DNA of 64,000 nucleotides, taken from contig OZ241897.1 of NCBI GenBank assembly GCA_965203535.1, positions 3,224,001 through 3,288,000 on the forward strand, given 5' to 3'. The notes below the pieces were generated by a model. It did no database searches. It was not told where the DNA came from and worked only from the letters and a program-made list of their open reading frames with translations. Shown here in pieces: positions 7,991 through 17,412 of the stretch. A program made the position numbers and the translations under genes. This DNA comes from JAJDTT01 sp022827025. Lineage in GTDB: Bacteria > Acidobacteriota > UBA6911 > RPQK01 > JAJDTT01. Position 1 is the stretch's first letter, and each line of letters opens with the position of its first letter.

Positions 7991-8329
7991 TCAGGATTTG
8001 TACAACGCCTCCAACATTGCTGAAAGGATGGGTACGGAAAGTCCCAGGACCGCCCCCGGCACACTCAAAAAAGGAATTTGCATCATAGCAAAGAGGCCTC
8101 CCAGCATCAATACCAGGCGACCTCCGTTCAGGGCCAGAAACCGCAGGGTCGAAGGCTTCCCGTCCGGCGCCAGGAGCCGTCCGGCCAGCCGGTCCAGTAC
8201 CTTGAGATTGATGAGGGCGGCCACTGCTCCGGCCAGGATCGATACGCCCGTCCAGAATCCGTAAACCAATCCCCCGATGAGGGAAATGGCGGCCAGGAGG
8301 ATGGCGGCGTTGCGTGAGATCCGCTCCAA
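7991..8329 (-). CDS. AtpI-like ATP synthase assembly protein
   Basis: The 112-residue protein has four hydrophobic helices and corresponds to the ATP synthase I / AtpI-like family encoded before atpB in many bacteria; these proteins help c-ring assembly or Mg2+ supply. Similarity is by helix layout and position rather than a diagnostic motif. It starts 3 bases after the atpZ stop. Confidence 0.7.
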   Translation of the reverse strand: MERISRNAAILLAAISLIGGLVYGFWTGVSILAGAVAALINLKVLDRLAGRLLAPDGKPSTLRFLALNGGRLVLMLGGLFAMMQIPFLSVPGAVLGLSVPILSAMLEALYKS

Positions 8330-8332
8330 GAC

Positions 8333-8593
8333 TTACCTGCCGAACATCCGAACGACCCGGACCAGGCCGGCGACTCCCCCCAGCAGCAGTCCCGACAAAG
8401 AGATCCAGGGATCGGACTCCAGGCGCTGGTCCAGGAAGCGTCCGATCAGGTAGCCGGCCAGGAGACACGAAGGGAGCAGAAAAATGATGGAGCTGTATCG
8501 AGCCACCCGGGCGTAGACGCCTTCCTTCTGCCGCTTGCCGTTTCGCAACTCTTTTTGCATCCCGATCCGTGTCCCGGATACCGGACGAACCAC
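8333..8593 (-). CDS. atpZ: AtpZ/AtpQ-like small membrane protein
   Basis: The 86-residue protein has a basic N-terminus and two helices (IIFLLPSCLLAGYLIGRFLD and ISLSGLLLGGVAGLVRVV) with the G-x-x-x-G-x-x-x-D pattern of AtpZ, which pairs with AtpI. A GTG at 8593 starts the longest form. An ATG at 8560, preceded by GGATCGGG, would give 75 residues and is equally plausible. It lies directly downstream of nuoN. Confidence 0.7.
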   Translation of the reverse strand: MVRPVSGTRIGMQKELRNGKRQKEGVYARVARYSSIIFLLPSCLLAGYLIGRFLDQRLESDPWISLSGLLLGGVAGLVRVVRMFGR

Positions 8594-8635
8594 GCCATTT
8601 TCCCCGGCGGGTCTGTGCGGAACCGTCCGGGACCG

Positions 8636-10165
8636 TCAGAAAACCAGCGGGAGACTGGCGATTCGGGCCAGGTCGAAGAAAGGATCCGGGTAGATCCCCA
8701 TGAAAATCGTAAAGAACCCCGTGACCAGGAGGACGAACCAGACCCCCACGGAGAAGCTCAACGGGACCGGAAGCGACTCCCTCTCGATGAACATGGCGAC
8801 CACGATCCGCAGGTAGTAGAAGAGGGAGACCACGGCATTGAGGGCGGCCACCACGGCCAGCCACATCAGCAGTTGTCCGTGAGCCTGTCCGGTCGCCAGG
8901 GCCGATTCGATCACCGCCGCGAACACCGCGTACTTGGCGATGAATCCGGCCAGAGGAGGAATGCCCGCCAGCGAGAGGAAGAAAATGAGATTCAGTATCG
9001 CCAGGCCGGGATGCTTGAAGTAGAGGCCGTTGAAGTCCTCGATCGATTCCCCGATCACGTCGCGGCGCCGCAGCAGAATGACGATGGCCCAGGCGCCGAG
9101 GTTCATGAAGGTGTAGGCGAACAAGTAGACCACCGATGCGGAGATCCCTTGCTGGGTACCCACCACGAGTCCCATCAGAACGAACCCGGCATGCGAGATG
9201 CTGGAATAGGCGAGCAGCCGCTTGACGTTCTGCTGCGTGACCGCCGCCACGTTGCCCCAGGTCATGGTCGCCATGGCAATGATGGCCAGGACCCCCATGT
9301 ACAGGTCGTGGAAGTCATGAAAGGTCACGTAGAAGATGCGCAGGAAAACGGCGAAAGCGGCGGCTTTGACCGCCACCGACATGAAGGCGGTGATGCCGGT
9401 GGGCGCGCCCTCGTAGGCATCGGGCGCCCACATGTGGAAGGGGACGGCCGCGATCTTGAAGCAGAGGCCGGCCAGCATCAGGAAGAGGGCCAGGATCAAC
9501 AGGGTGTTGTCCTCCCGCTTGGCCGCCTCCTGGGCGATCACGTTCAGGTTGGTGCTGCCGCTGATCCCGTAGAGTAGGGACATCCCGTAAAGGATGATGG
9601 CAGTGGAGAAGGCTCCCATGAGGAAGTATTTCATGGAGGCTTCGTTGGAGCGGCGCTGACGGCGCAGAAAGCCCACCAGGATGTAGGTCGAAACGGACAT
9701 CAGCTCCAGGCCCACGAAGATGGTGACCAGGTCGATGGCCCCGGCCATGAACATCATGCCGGACGTGGCGAAAAGGAGGATGGCGTAGTACTCGCTGTGT
9801 TGGGCGTCCTCGATGTCCAGATGCCGGTAAGAGAGGGCGACGGCCAGAATCGCCGAAACCAGGAAGAGGACTCCGAAGACCTCGGAGAAGGCATCCTGGG
9901 TCACCATGTTGTAGAAGGCATCACCGTTTCCCGTGCCCCAAAGGAGCCAGAGTTGAATCGAGGCCGCAATTAGACCGAGCAGTGCCAAAGCCACCGAAAA
10001 AGACTTTCCATAGAATCCCAGGAACCGGGTTCTCCGTCCGGGCAGAATGAAGTCGAGGCACAGAAGTCCCAGCCCCCAGACGATCAGGTGCAATTGAGGT
10101 GCGATAGCACGGGCGTTCACGGAGAGAAAACCGAATAGTTCCCCGGCCGCCGGTATTTCGGGCAT
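8636..10165 (-). CDS. nuoN: NADH-quinone oxidoreductase subunit N
   Basis: This is one of three antiporter-like proton-pumping subunits of complex I. The 509 residues are multi-spanning. The proton channel motif FKIAAVPFHMWAPDAYEGAP and the preceding KYFLMGAFSTAIILYG segment are clear. Its ATG abuts the nuoM stop without a gap. Length is normal (about 480-510). Confidence 0.95.
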   Translation of the reverse strand: MPEIPAAGELFGFLSVNARAIAPQLHLIVWGLGLLCLDFILPGRRTRFLGFYGKSFSVALALLGLIAASIQLWLLWGTGNGDAFYNMVTQDAFSEVFGVLFLVSAILAVALSYRHLDIEDAQHSEYYAILLFATSGMMFMAGAIDLVTIFVGLELMSVSTYILVGFLRRQRRSNEASMKYFLMGAFSTAIILYGMSLLYGISGSTNLNVIAQEAAKREDNTLLILALFLMLAGLCFKIAAVPFHMWAPDAYEGAPTGITAFMSVAVKAAAFAVFLRIFYVTFHDFHDLYMGVLAIIAMATMTWGNVAAVTQQNVKRLLAYSSISHAGFVLMGLVVGTQQGISASVVYLFAYTFMNLGAWAIVILLRRRDVIGESIEDFNGLYFKHPGLAILNLIFFLSLAGIPPLAGFIAKYAVFAAVIESALATGQAHGQLLMWLAVVAALNAVVSLFYYLRIVVAMFIERESLPVPLSFSVGVWFVLLVTGFFTIFMGIYPDPFFDLARIASLPLVF

Positions 10166-11725
10166 CTATCGGTCTCCGATCTGGGCCTGCATGGAGCGAG
10201 GCTGGAATTCCCCGGGCCTCACCTTCTCTACGATCTGATTGACGGGCTCGTGCAGGTAGGACAGAAACGGGCTCGGGTAGAGACCGATCCAGAAGGCCAG
10301 AATGATGAGCGGCACGAAGGTCGCCAGCTCCCGGGGGGTCAGGTCCGGAAGCTTGCGGTTCTCTTCCTGCTTGATGGTTCCGAACATCACCCGCTGGTAG
10401 AGCCAGAGCATGTAGGCTGCCCCCAGCACGATGCCGGTGGCGCCGAAAACGGCCCAGAGCTTGTAGTCGGGATCGGCGAAGACCCCCTGCAGCACCATGA
10501 ACTCTCCGATGAATCCATTGAGCGTGGGCATGCCGATGGAGGAGAGGGTCATGATCAGAAAGACGACGGCGTACACCGGCATGACGTGGGACAGGCCGCT
10601 GTAGTCGCTGATCATGCGGGTGTGCCGGCGCTCGTAGATGATGCCCACGATCAGGAAGAGCGCTCCCGTGGAGATCCCGTGGTTGATCATCTGGAGGATG
10701 CCTCCCTCCAGCGCCACCGGCGTCACGATGAAGACGCCCAGCATGCAGAATCCCAGGTGGCTGACGGAGGAGTAGGCCACCAGTTTCTTGATGTCCTTCT
10801 GCATCATCGCCACCAGCGCCCCGTAGATGATTCCGATCACGGAGATGGCCATCATCCAGGGCAGGAACTCCATGGTGGCGTCGGGCAGGATGGGAAGGCT
10901 GAAGCGGACGAAACCGTAGGTGCCCATCTTGAGGAGCACGCCGGCCAGGATGACCGAGCCGGCCGTCGGAGCCTCGACGTGGGCGTCCGGGAGCCAGGTG
11001 TGGAAGGGAAACAAGGGAACCTTGATGGCGAACCCGACGAACATGGCCAGGAAGATCCAGTACTGGAGATCGGGCGGGATGCCCAGTTCCTGGAAGGCCA
11101 GGACGTCGAAGGACCAGACGCCCTTGACGGCGTACTGGTGAAAGTAGAGGGCGAGGATTCCCAGCAGGAGCAGGACCGATCCCAGCAGCGTGTAGAGGAA
11201 GAACTTGATGGCGGCGTAGAGTTTCCTGGGGCCGCCCCAGATGCCGATGATGAAGTACATGGGCACCAGCATGACTTCCCAGAAGACGTAGAAGAGAAAG
11301 AAGTCGAGCGCCATGAAGACGCCCAGCATCCCCGTCTGCAGGATCAGGAAGTAGCAGTAGTACTCCCGGATCCGGGTGGTGATGGCGTTCCATGACGAGA
11401 GGATGGAGATGGATCCCAGCAGCGTGGTCAGCAGGATCAGCAGCAGGCTGATGCCGTCGATTCCGAAGTAGTACTGGACGCCGAGCGACTCGATCCACGG
11501 GGCCTTGAAAACGTATCTCATCCCGCTCGAATCGATGTACTCCGGCCGGTTGAAATGGGTGATCAGGGGGATGGAGACCACGAACCCCAGGAAGGCGACG
11601 ATGTTGGCGATCCACTTGACCTCGGTCTCATGCTCCTTCCCCTTGGGCCAGAGCAGAATGATCAGCACGCCCAGAAGCGGGAAGAAGCAGACGATGGTCA
11701 GGATATTGGTCATGAAAAAGCCCAT
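10166..11725 (-). CDS. nuoM: NADH-quinone oxidoreductase subunit M
   Basis: An antiporter-like membrane subunit of complex I, 519 residues. It has the conserved channel glutamate in FFLFYVFWEVMLVPMYF and the VPLFPFHTWLPDAHVEAP motif. It lies 4 bases downstream of nuoL and directly before nuoN, the normal order. All helices expected for the family appear present. Confidence 0.95.
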   Translation of the reverse strand: MGFFMTNILTIVCFFPLLGVLIILLWPKGKEHETEVKWIANIVAFLGFVVSIPLITHFNRPEYIDSSGMRYVFKAPWIESLGVQYYFGIDGISLLLILLTTLLGSISILSSWNAITTRIREYYCYFLILQTGMLGVFMALDFFLFYVFWEVMLVPMYFIIGIWGGPRKLYAAIKFFLYTLLGSVLLLLGILALYFHQYAVKGVWSFDVLAFQELGIPPDLQYWIFLAMFVGFAIKVPLFPFHTWLPDAHVEAPTAGSVILAGVLLKMGTYGFVRFSLPILPDATMEFLPWMMAISVIGIIYGALVAMMQKDIKKLVAYSSVSHLGFCMLGVFIVTPVALEGGILQMINHGISTGALFLIVGIIYERRHTRMISDYSGLSHVMPVYAVVFLIMTLSSIGMPTLNGFIGEFMVLQGVFADPDYKLWAVFGATGIVLGAAYMLWLYQRVMFGTIKQEENRKLPDLTPRELATFVPLIILAFWIGLYPSPFLSYLHEPVNQIVEKVRPGEFQPRSMQAQIGDR

Positions 11726-11729
11726 AGGA

Positions 11730-13793
11730 CTATGCTCCGAGGTAGAGATAGCAGCCGATGATGAGCACCAGCCCCAAGACGAAGAAGGCGATGTAGCGTT
11801 GAACCAGACCGGTCTGCAGCCGCCGGAAGACTGAGCTGAAGAACTCCACGATCTCCGCCGTCAGGTTCACCAGCCGGTCCACGATGTGGATGTCCGCCTG
11901 ACCCGAGATCCAGGCGGAGATGCGGGTGGCGGCGGCGCTTCCGTTCACCAGTCCGTCCACCACCTTGAGATCGAAGGAGCTGAGCCAGGTGCCCAGGCCC
12001 TTGCACCGGTTCACGAAGAGGGCGTCGTAGGCCTCGTCCACGTAGAACTTGTTGTAGGCGACCCGGTAGAGGCCGTGGAACCTTTCCCGCAACTGCCCCG
12101 CCTTCTCGGGCCGGGCGAGGAAGAAATGGTAGGCCAGGAAAAAGCCTCCGGCGGCGACCGCTACCGAAACCAGCGCCAGGAGGATCTCCTCCAGGTGGGA
12201 ATGGTGGGCTCCCGCCTCGGGTTGCCAGGCCGTGGCCAGGACCGGCTCCAGGAAGTGCTCGAATACGTTGGGGCCCAGCCAGGGCGGAAGTCCCACATAG
12301 CCCGCCACCACCGACCCCGCGGCCAGCACCATTAGCGGGACGGTCATGATCCGGGGCGATTCGTGCGGCGCGTGCCCCGAATGGCGGTCATGGCGTTCCT
12401 CGCCGTGAAAGGTCAGGAACATCATGCGGAACATGTAGAAGGCGGTCATGCCCGCCACCAGGACGCCGACTCCCCAGATGACGGGGCTGCCTCCCGGCAG
12501 GCTGTAGGCGCGCCACAGGATCTCGTCCTTGGAGAAGAAGCCGGACAGGAAGGGTGTGCCGGCGATGGCCAGGGTTCCCACTCCCATGGTCCACCAGGTG
12601 GTGGGCATGTACTTCTTCAGGCCGCCCATCTTCATCATGTCCTGTTCGTGGTGCATGCCCAGAATGACGCTGCCCGAACCCAGGAAGAGGAGGGCCTTGA
12701 AGAAGGCGTGGGTCATCAGGTGGAAGATGCCGGCGGTGACGGCGCCCACGCCCAGGGCGGTCACCATGTAACCGAGCTGGCTCACCGTGGAATAGGCCAG
12801 AACCCGCTTGATGTCCCGCTGAAACAGGGCGATGCAGGCGGCCAATACGGCGGTCACGATTCCCACCACCGCCACCAGCAGCATCACCTCGGGCGCGCGG
12901 CTGTAGATGGCCGCCGACCGGGCCACCATGTAGACGCCGGCGGTGACCATGGTGGCGGCGTGGATCAACGCGCTGACGGGAGTCGGACCCTCCATGGCGT
13001 CGGGGAGCCAGGTGTAGAGGGGAATCTGGGCGCTCTTTCCGGTGGCGCCGATGAAGAGCAGCAGCGCCGCCCAGCTCAACGGGCCCCAGGCGGTCTCGGG
13101 CTCCGGAGCCAGGGTGGCGATCCGGGAAAAGAGATCGGTGAAGTCCAGGGATCCGAAGTAGGCGAAGAGCAGCAGCATCCCCAGGATGAAGCCGTAGTCG
13201 CCGATTCGGTTGACCACGAAGGCCTTCTTGGCGGCGTCCCCGGCGCTCCTCTTCTCCATGTAGTAGCCGATGAGCAGATAGGAGCAGAGGCCCACTCCTT
13301 CCCAGCCCACGAACATGAGGAGGAAGTTGTTGGCCAGGACCAGGGTGAGCATCATGAACATGAACAGGTTCATGTAGGCGAAGAAGCGGTAGAAACCCTC
13401 TTCCTCGTACATGTACCCGATGGAGTAGAGGTGGATCAGGAATCCGATTCCCGTGACCACCAGGATCATGACGGCCGAAAGCGGATCCAACTGGAATCCC
13501 CAGTTGATCTGGAACTGGGCGAGCTCGCCGGAGACGGTCCGGACCATCAGGCCCGGGATCCAGTTGAAGAGATTCACTTCGTGGATCCGGTTCTCCGGTT
13601 CCAGCTTCAGCAGGCCGGCGAACGAACCCAGCGAGATCAGGAACGCCAGCAGCACGGCGCCGCAGGCGACCACGGCCACGAAACTCTTCCGGGGCCGGCG
13701 CCCGGTCCGGCGGACGCACCAGAGGCCCCACAGGCCGTTGATCAGGAATCCCGCCAGGGGACAAAGGGGAATGAGCCAAATGTAGTTCAGCAT
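11730..13793 (-). CDS. nuoL: NADH-quinone oxidoreductase subunit L
   Basis: The largest antiporter-like subunit of complex I, at 687 residues. It shows the N-terminal proton-channel segment GWEGVGLCSYLLIGYY, the GKSAQIPLYTWLPDAMEGPTP motif, and a long C-terminal part with the lateral amphipathic helix and final anchor helix. It lies between nuoK (15-base gap) and nuoM. Confidence 0.95.
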   Translation of the reverse strand: MLNYIWLIPLCPLAGFLINGLWGLWCVRRTGRRPRKSFVAVVACGAVLLAFLISLGSFAGLLKLEPENRIHEVNLFNWIPGLMVRTVSGELAQFQINWGFQLDPLSAVMILVVTGIGFLIHLYSIGYMYEEEGFYRFFAYMNLFMFMMLTLVLANNFLLMFVGWEGVGLCSYLLIGYYMEKRSAGDAAKKAFVVNRIGDYGFILGMLLLFAYFGSLDFTDLFSRIATLAPEPETAWGPLSWAALLLFIGATGKSAQIPLYTWLPDAMEGPTPVSALIHAATMVTAGVYMVARSAAIYSRAPEVMLLVAVVGIVTAVLAACIALFQRDIKRVLAYSTVSQLGYMVTALGVGAVTAGIFHLMTHAFFKALLFLGSGSVILGMHHEQDMMKMGGLKKYMPTTWWTMGVGTLAIAGTPFLSGFFSKDEILWRAYSLPGGSPVIWGVGVLVAGMTAFYMFRMMFLTFHGEERHDRHSGHAPHESPRIMTVPLMVLAAGSVVAGYVGLPPWLGPNVFEHFLEPVLATAWQPEAGAHHSHLEEILLALVSVAVAAGGFFLAYHFFLARPEKAGQLRERFHGLYRVAYNKFYVDEAYDALFVNRCKGLGTWLSSFDLKVVDGLVNGSAAATRISAWISGQADIHIVDRLVNLTAEIVEFFSSVFRRLQTGLVQRYIAFFVLGLVLIIGCYLYLGA

Positions 13794-13808
13794 GCCATGG
13801 ACTCCGGC

Positions 13809-14111
13809 TCAGCCTCTCATGAGGTCGATCTCATCCATGTTGATGGTTTCCCGGTTGCGGAACAGGGCGATCACGATGCCCAGTCCCACTGCCGCCTCGG
13901 CCGCGGCGACGGTGATGACGAAGACCACGAAAACCTGGCCCGCCAGATCCTGCAGGTGAGCCGAGAAGGCGATCAGGTTCAGATTCACGGCATTGAGCAT
14001 GAGCTCGATGGACATGAAGATGATGATGACGTTGCGCCGGGTCAGCACCCCGACGGCGCCGATGGTGAAGACGACGGCGCTCAGGAAGAGATAGTGGTTG
14101 GGTCCGATCAT
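13809..14111 (-). CDS. nuoK: NADH-quinone oxidoreductase subunit K
   Basis: Complex I membrane subunit with three helices, exactly 100 residues as usual. The two channel glutamates are visible in MSIELMLNAVNLN and VAAAEAAVGLGIV. It ends 18 bases after nuoJ in the standard order. Confidence 0.95.
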   Translation of the reverse strand: MIGPNHYLFLSAVVFTIGAVGVLTRRNVIIIFMSIELMLNAVNLNLIAFSAHLQDLAGQVFVVFVITVAAAEAAVGLGIVIALFRNRETINMDEIDLMRG

Positions 14112-14129
14112 CCTGGTCTCCGCGCCGGG

Positions 14130-14642
14130 TCAGATCTCCTTCTTGGCCAATACCACGGCGCCGACGATGGCGACCAGAAGCAGGACCGAGGCAATCTCGA
14201 AGGGAAGGAGGTAGGTGCTGTAGAGAACCGTCCCTACGGCTTCCGTGTTCATGGTCTCGGTGGTGGCGATGATCCCGGTTTCGGCCAGCCCCTCCTCCAG
14301 GGAAACGGTTCCCCGGAAGATGAGGAGGCTCAATTCCAGGCAGAGGACCACGGCCAGGACCACGCCGGTCCTCCACTGGCGGCTGACTTTCGGCTGCCGG
14401 TCCAGGGCCTCGATGCTGACCAGCATGATGACGAAGAGAAAGAGCACCATGATGCCGCCCACGTAGACCAGCACCTGGACGGCGCCCACGAACTCCGCCT
14501 CCAGGAGGAAGAAGAATCCCGCCACCGCCAGCAGCGCCGAAACCAGGTAGACGGCGCTCCGCACCGGGTTCCTCGCGGTGACCGTGAGGATGGAGAAGGT
14601 CACCAGAATCAGCGCCAGCGCGTAGAAGAGATAGGTTTCCAT
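14130..14642 (-). CDS. nuoJ: NADH-quinone oxidoreductase subunit J
   Basis: Complex I membrane subunit, 170 residues with five helices. The conserved helix VQVLVYVGGIMVLFLFVIML, which bulges during turnover in structures, is present near residues 54-73. Flanked closely by nuoI and nuoK. Confidence 0.95.
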   Translation of the reverse strand: METYLFYALALILVTFSILTVTARNPVRSAVYLVSALLAVAGFFFLLEAEFVGAVQVLVYVGGIMVLFLFVIMLVSIEALDRQPKVSRQWRTGVVLAVVLCLELSLLIFRGTVSLEEGLAETGIIATTETMNTEAVGTVLYSTYLLPFEIASVLLLVAIVGAVVLAKKEI

Positions 14643-14649
14643 GCTCTAA

Positions 14650-15111
14650 TCAGTTGTAGTCTTTCCCGAAATCGATGCGGTCCCAACACTTCTCCAGCCG
14701 CTCCCGATTCCACACCATGTCCCTGCGGTCGTATGCCGCCAACTCGAAGTCCTGGGTCAACTCGATGGCGTTGGTGGGACACACCTCCTGGCAGAGCCCG
14801 CAGAACAGGCAGCGGGAAGTGTCGAACGTGTAGTGCGTCAGCACCTTCTTGCGGCTCTCCGGATCCCTGGTGGAGCCGACGACGATCAGGTCTTCCGGAC
14901 AGATCAGGGCGCACAGGTCACAGGCGATGCAGAGGGTCTCGCCCGTCTCCGGGTCGTTGTTCAGGCGGGGAGCTCCCTTGTAGCGCTCCGCCAGCTTGGG
15001 CGTTTCGGTCGGATACTGTTCCGTGTACACCTTGGTGTAGGTGTAGCGAAAGGTGACGGCCAGACCCTTCACGATGTCCCAGAAGAGCATGCGGCGTAGA
15101 AATTCAATCAT
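14650..15111 (-). CDS. nuoI: NADH-quinone oxidoreductase subunit I
   Basis: This peripheral subunit carries two [4Fe-4S] clusters (N6a/N6b). Its 153 residues contain two ferredoxin motifs, CIACDLCALICP and CLFCGLCQEVCP, each completed by a distant Cys-Pro. An N-terminal amphipathic helix (RRMLFWDIVKGLAVTF) anchors it to the membrane arm. Length and motifs are normal. Confidence 0.96.
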   Translation of the reverse strand: MIEFLRRMLFWDIVKGLAVTFRYTYTKVYTEQYPTETPKLAERYKGAPRLNNDPETGETLCIACDLCALICPEDLIVVGSTRDPESRKKVLTHYTFDTSRCLFCGLCQEVCPTNAIELTQDFELAAYDRRDMVWNRERLEKCWDRIDFGKDYN

Positions 15112-15196
15112 TGTTGATCCGCCCGATTCTTGGAGCCGGACACGAACGAGGCGGCCCGGCTCGATCCGTCAATTTACAAACCCCTCCTGGCGTTGT

Positions 15197-16297
15197 CTAC
15201 ATCAACGCCAGCACCACTCCCGCCGTGACGATCACGTTGGCCAGGGCCAGCGGGAGAAAGAGTTTCCAGCCGTACCGCATCAACTGGTCGAAACGGTACC
15301 GGGGAAGCGTTCCCCGGATCCAGATGAAGACGTACAGCAGCAGGAACACCTTGATCACGAACCACAGCAGCGGAGGGATCACGTCCAGAAACGAGAGCCA
15401 CTCCACGTTGGGAAAGGGCCTCAGCCAACCTCCCAGGAACAGGGTCACCGCCACCGCGCTGACCGTGACCATGGCGGCATATTCGGCGATGAAGAAGAGA
15501 GAGAAGCGGAAGCCGCTGTATTCGGTATGGAAACCGCCCACCAGTTCGGTTTCGGCCTCGGGCAGGTCGAAGGGCAGCCGGTTGGTCTCGGCCATGCCGC
15601 AGATGAAGAATAAAATGAAGGCCAGGGGCTGGTAGAAGATGTACCAGACCTCGGCTTCCCGCTGATTCTCCACGATCTGGACCAGGCTCAGTGACTGGGT
15701 CACCAGCAGGACTCCGATCACGGAGAAGCCCAGGGCCACCTCGTAGCTGATCATCTGGGCGCTGGACCGAAGCGCGCCCAGCAGCGGATACTTGCTGTTG
15801 GAGGCCCACCCTCCCAGGATGATGCCCAGGATTCCCACGGAAGAAATCGAGAGCACGAACAGCAGCGCGATGTTGATGTCGGTGACGAATCCTCCCGAGG
15901 CGGCCGAGTGGGTCGCGATGGACTCCACGGCTGCCGCGTCCAGAAAGGGGCTCAGCACCCAGCGCAGGAGGTCCTCCATCATTCCGGGAGGACCGAAGGG
16001 GATGACGGCGAACACCACGAAGGCGGGGACCAGGCTGATGGCGGGAGCCAGAGTGAAGAGCAGCTTGTCCGCCCGGGCCGGGACGATGTCCTCCTTGAGG
16101 ATGAACTTCAGTCCGTCGGCGATGGGCTGAAGCAACCCGTGCCAACCTACGCGCATGGGTCCCAGGCGCACCTGGATGTGAGCGATGACCTTGCGCTCGA
16201 GCAGGGTCATGTAAGCGACGGCGCCGGAAAGCACCAGCACGATCACCGCGATCTTGGCGAACGGGATGATTCCGTAGACGATGATCCACTCGGCCAT
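15197..16297 (-). CDS. nuoH: NADH-quinone oxidoreductase subunit H
   Basis: The membrane subunit that forms the quinone cavity at the interface with NuoB/D. The 366 residues contain the acidic loop LERKVIAHIQVRLGPMRVG near the N-terminus and GMAETNRLPFDLPEAETELV near residue 205-225, both hallmarks. Its start overlaps the last base of nuoD's stop. A gap of 85 bases to nuoI holds no gene. Confidence 0.95.
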   Translation of the reverse strand: MAEWIIVYGIIPFAKIAVIVLVLSGAVAYMTLLERKVIAHIQVRLGPMRVGWHGLLQPIADGLKFILKEDIVPARADKLLFTLAPAISLVPAFVVFAVIPFGPPGMMEDLLRWVLSPFLDAAAVESIATHSAASGGFVTDINIALLFVLSISSVGILGIILGGWASNSKYPLLGALRSSAQMISYEVALGFSVIGVLLVTQSLSLVQIVENQREAEVWYIFYQPLAFILFFICGMAETNRLPFDLPEAETELVGGFHTEYSGFRFSLFFIAEYAAMVTVSAVAVTLFLGGWLRPFPNVEWLSFLDVIPPLLWFVIKVFLLLYVFIWIRGTLPRYRFDQLMRYGWKLFLPLALANVIVTAGVVLALM

Positions 16298-17409
16298 CAG
16301 CGGTCGATCTCCCCCAGCACGATATCCAGCGTTCCGATGATGGCCACCACGTCCGCCACCAGGTGTCCGCGCACCAGCCTCCGCAAGGCCTGGAGACTGA
16401 TGAACGTGGGTGGCCGGATGCGGAGCCGGAAGGGTTGCGGCGATCCGTCACTGACGATGTAGTAGCCCAACTCTCCCCTCGGGCTCTCGATGGCCGAGTA
16501 GTACTCGCCGACGGGCGGCTTGGGAATCTTGGGGGCCCGGCCGCGAACTGGTCCGTCCGGCAGGTCGTCCAGGATCTGGGCGATGATGCGACGGCTCTGC
16601 CGCATCTCTTCGAGCCGGATCAGGTAGCGGTCGTAGGTGTCGCCGTGCTTTCCCATGGGCACGTCGAACTGGAACTGCTCGTACCCGCCGTAGGGCCGCA
16701 GCTTGCGCACGTCGTGGTCGACTCCGGAGCCCCGGAGCGGCGGGCCGCTCAGTCCCCAGTCGATGGCCTCCTCGGCCGAGATGACGCCGACGCCCTGGGT
16801 CCGCTCCAGCCAGATCCGATTCCGGGTGAGGAGCTGCTCGTACTCGTCGACGCGCGCCGGAAACTCGTCGATGAACTTCCGGCACGCCGCATCGAACCCT
16901 GGAGGCATGTCCAGCCACAACCCTCCCAGCCGGAAGGCGTGGGTGGTCAGGCGCGCGCCGAAGATGGCCTCGAACAGCTTCAGGACCTCTTCCCGCTCCC
17001 GGAAGCAGTAGAGGAAAACGGTCATGGCCCCGATGTCGATGGCATGGGTGGCCAACCAGAGCAGATGGCTCGCGATCCGGTTGAACTCGGTCATCATGAT
17101 CCGAATGCGGCGGGCCCGCTCCGGAACCTCGATGCCCAGCATTTTCTCCACCCCCAGCACGTAGCCGTAGACGTTGGACACGGCGGCGATATAGTCGGTC
17201 CGGTCGAAGTAGGGAACGCACTTGATGTAGTTGCGGTTCTCGGCGATCTTCTCCACCCCGCGGTGGAGGTAGCCGATGATGCTCTCGGCATCGACCACCC
17301 GTTCTCCGTCCAGCTTGAGCCGGACCCGCAGCACGCCGTGGGTGGACGGGTGCTGGGGACCCATGTTGATCTCGAGTTCCTTGGTGTCGAGTATGGTCTG
17401 CCGGTCCAT
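16297..17409 (-). CDS. nuoD: NADH-quinone oxidoreductase subunit D
   Basis: The 49-kDa subunit homologous to the [NiFe] hydrogenase large subunit; it builds the quinone site with NuoB. The 370 residues open with the conserved MGPQHPSTHGVLRV loop (quinone-ligating His) and contain VPYFDRTDYIAAVSNVYGY near residue 66. The nickel-binding cysteines of hydrogenases are absent, as in true NuoD. The start lies 3 bases downstream of nuoC. Confidence 0.95.
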   Translation of the reverse strand: MDRQTILDTKELEINMGPQHPSTHGVLRVRLKLDGERVVDAESIIGYLHRGVEKIAENRNYIKCVPYFDRTDYIAAVSNVYGYVLGVEKMLGIEVPERARRIRIMMTEFNRIASHLLWLATHAIDIGAMTVFLYCFREREEVLKLFEAIFGARLTTHAFRLGGLWLDMPPGFDAACRKFIDEFPARVDEYEQLLTRNRIWLERTQGVGVISAEEAIDWGLSGPPLRGSGVDHDVRKLRPYGGYEQFQFDVPMGKHGDTYDRYLIRLEEMRQSRRIIAQILDDLPDGPVRGRAPKIPKPPVGEYYSAIESPRGELGYYIVSDGSPQPFRLRIRPPTFISLQALRRLVRGHLVADVVAIIGTLDIVLGEIDR

Positions 17410-17412
17410 GGG

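Noticed and set aside
12363..15056. Very long (897-codon) plus-strand frame opposite nuoL-nuoI
   Set aside because: It is the complement of five well-conserved complex I genes; no start signal or family similarity.
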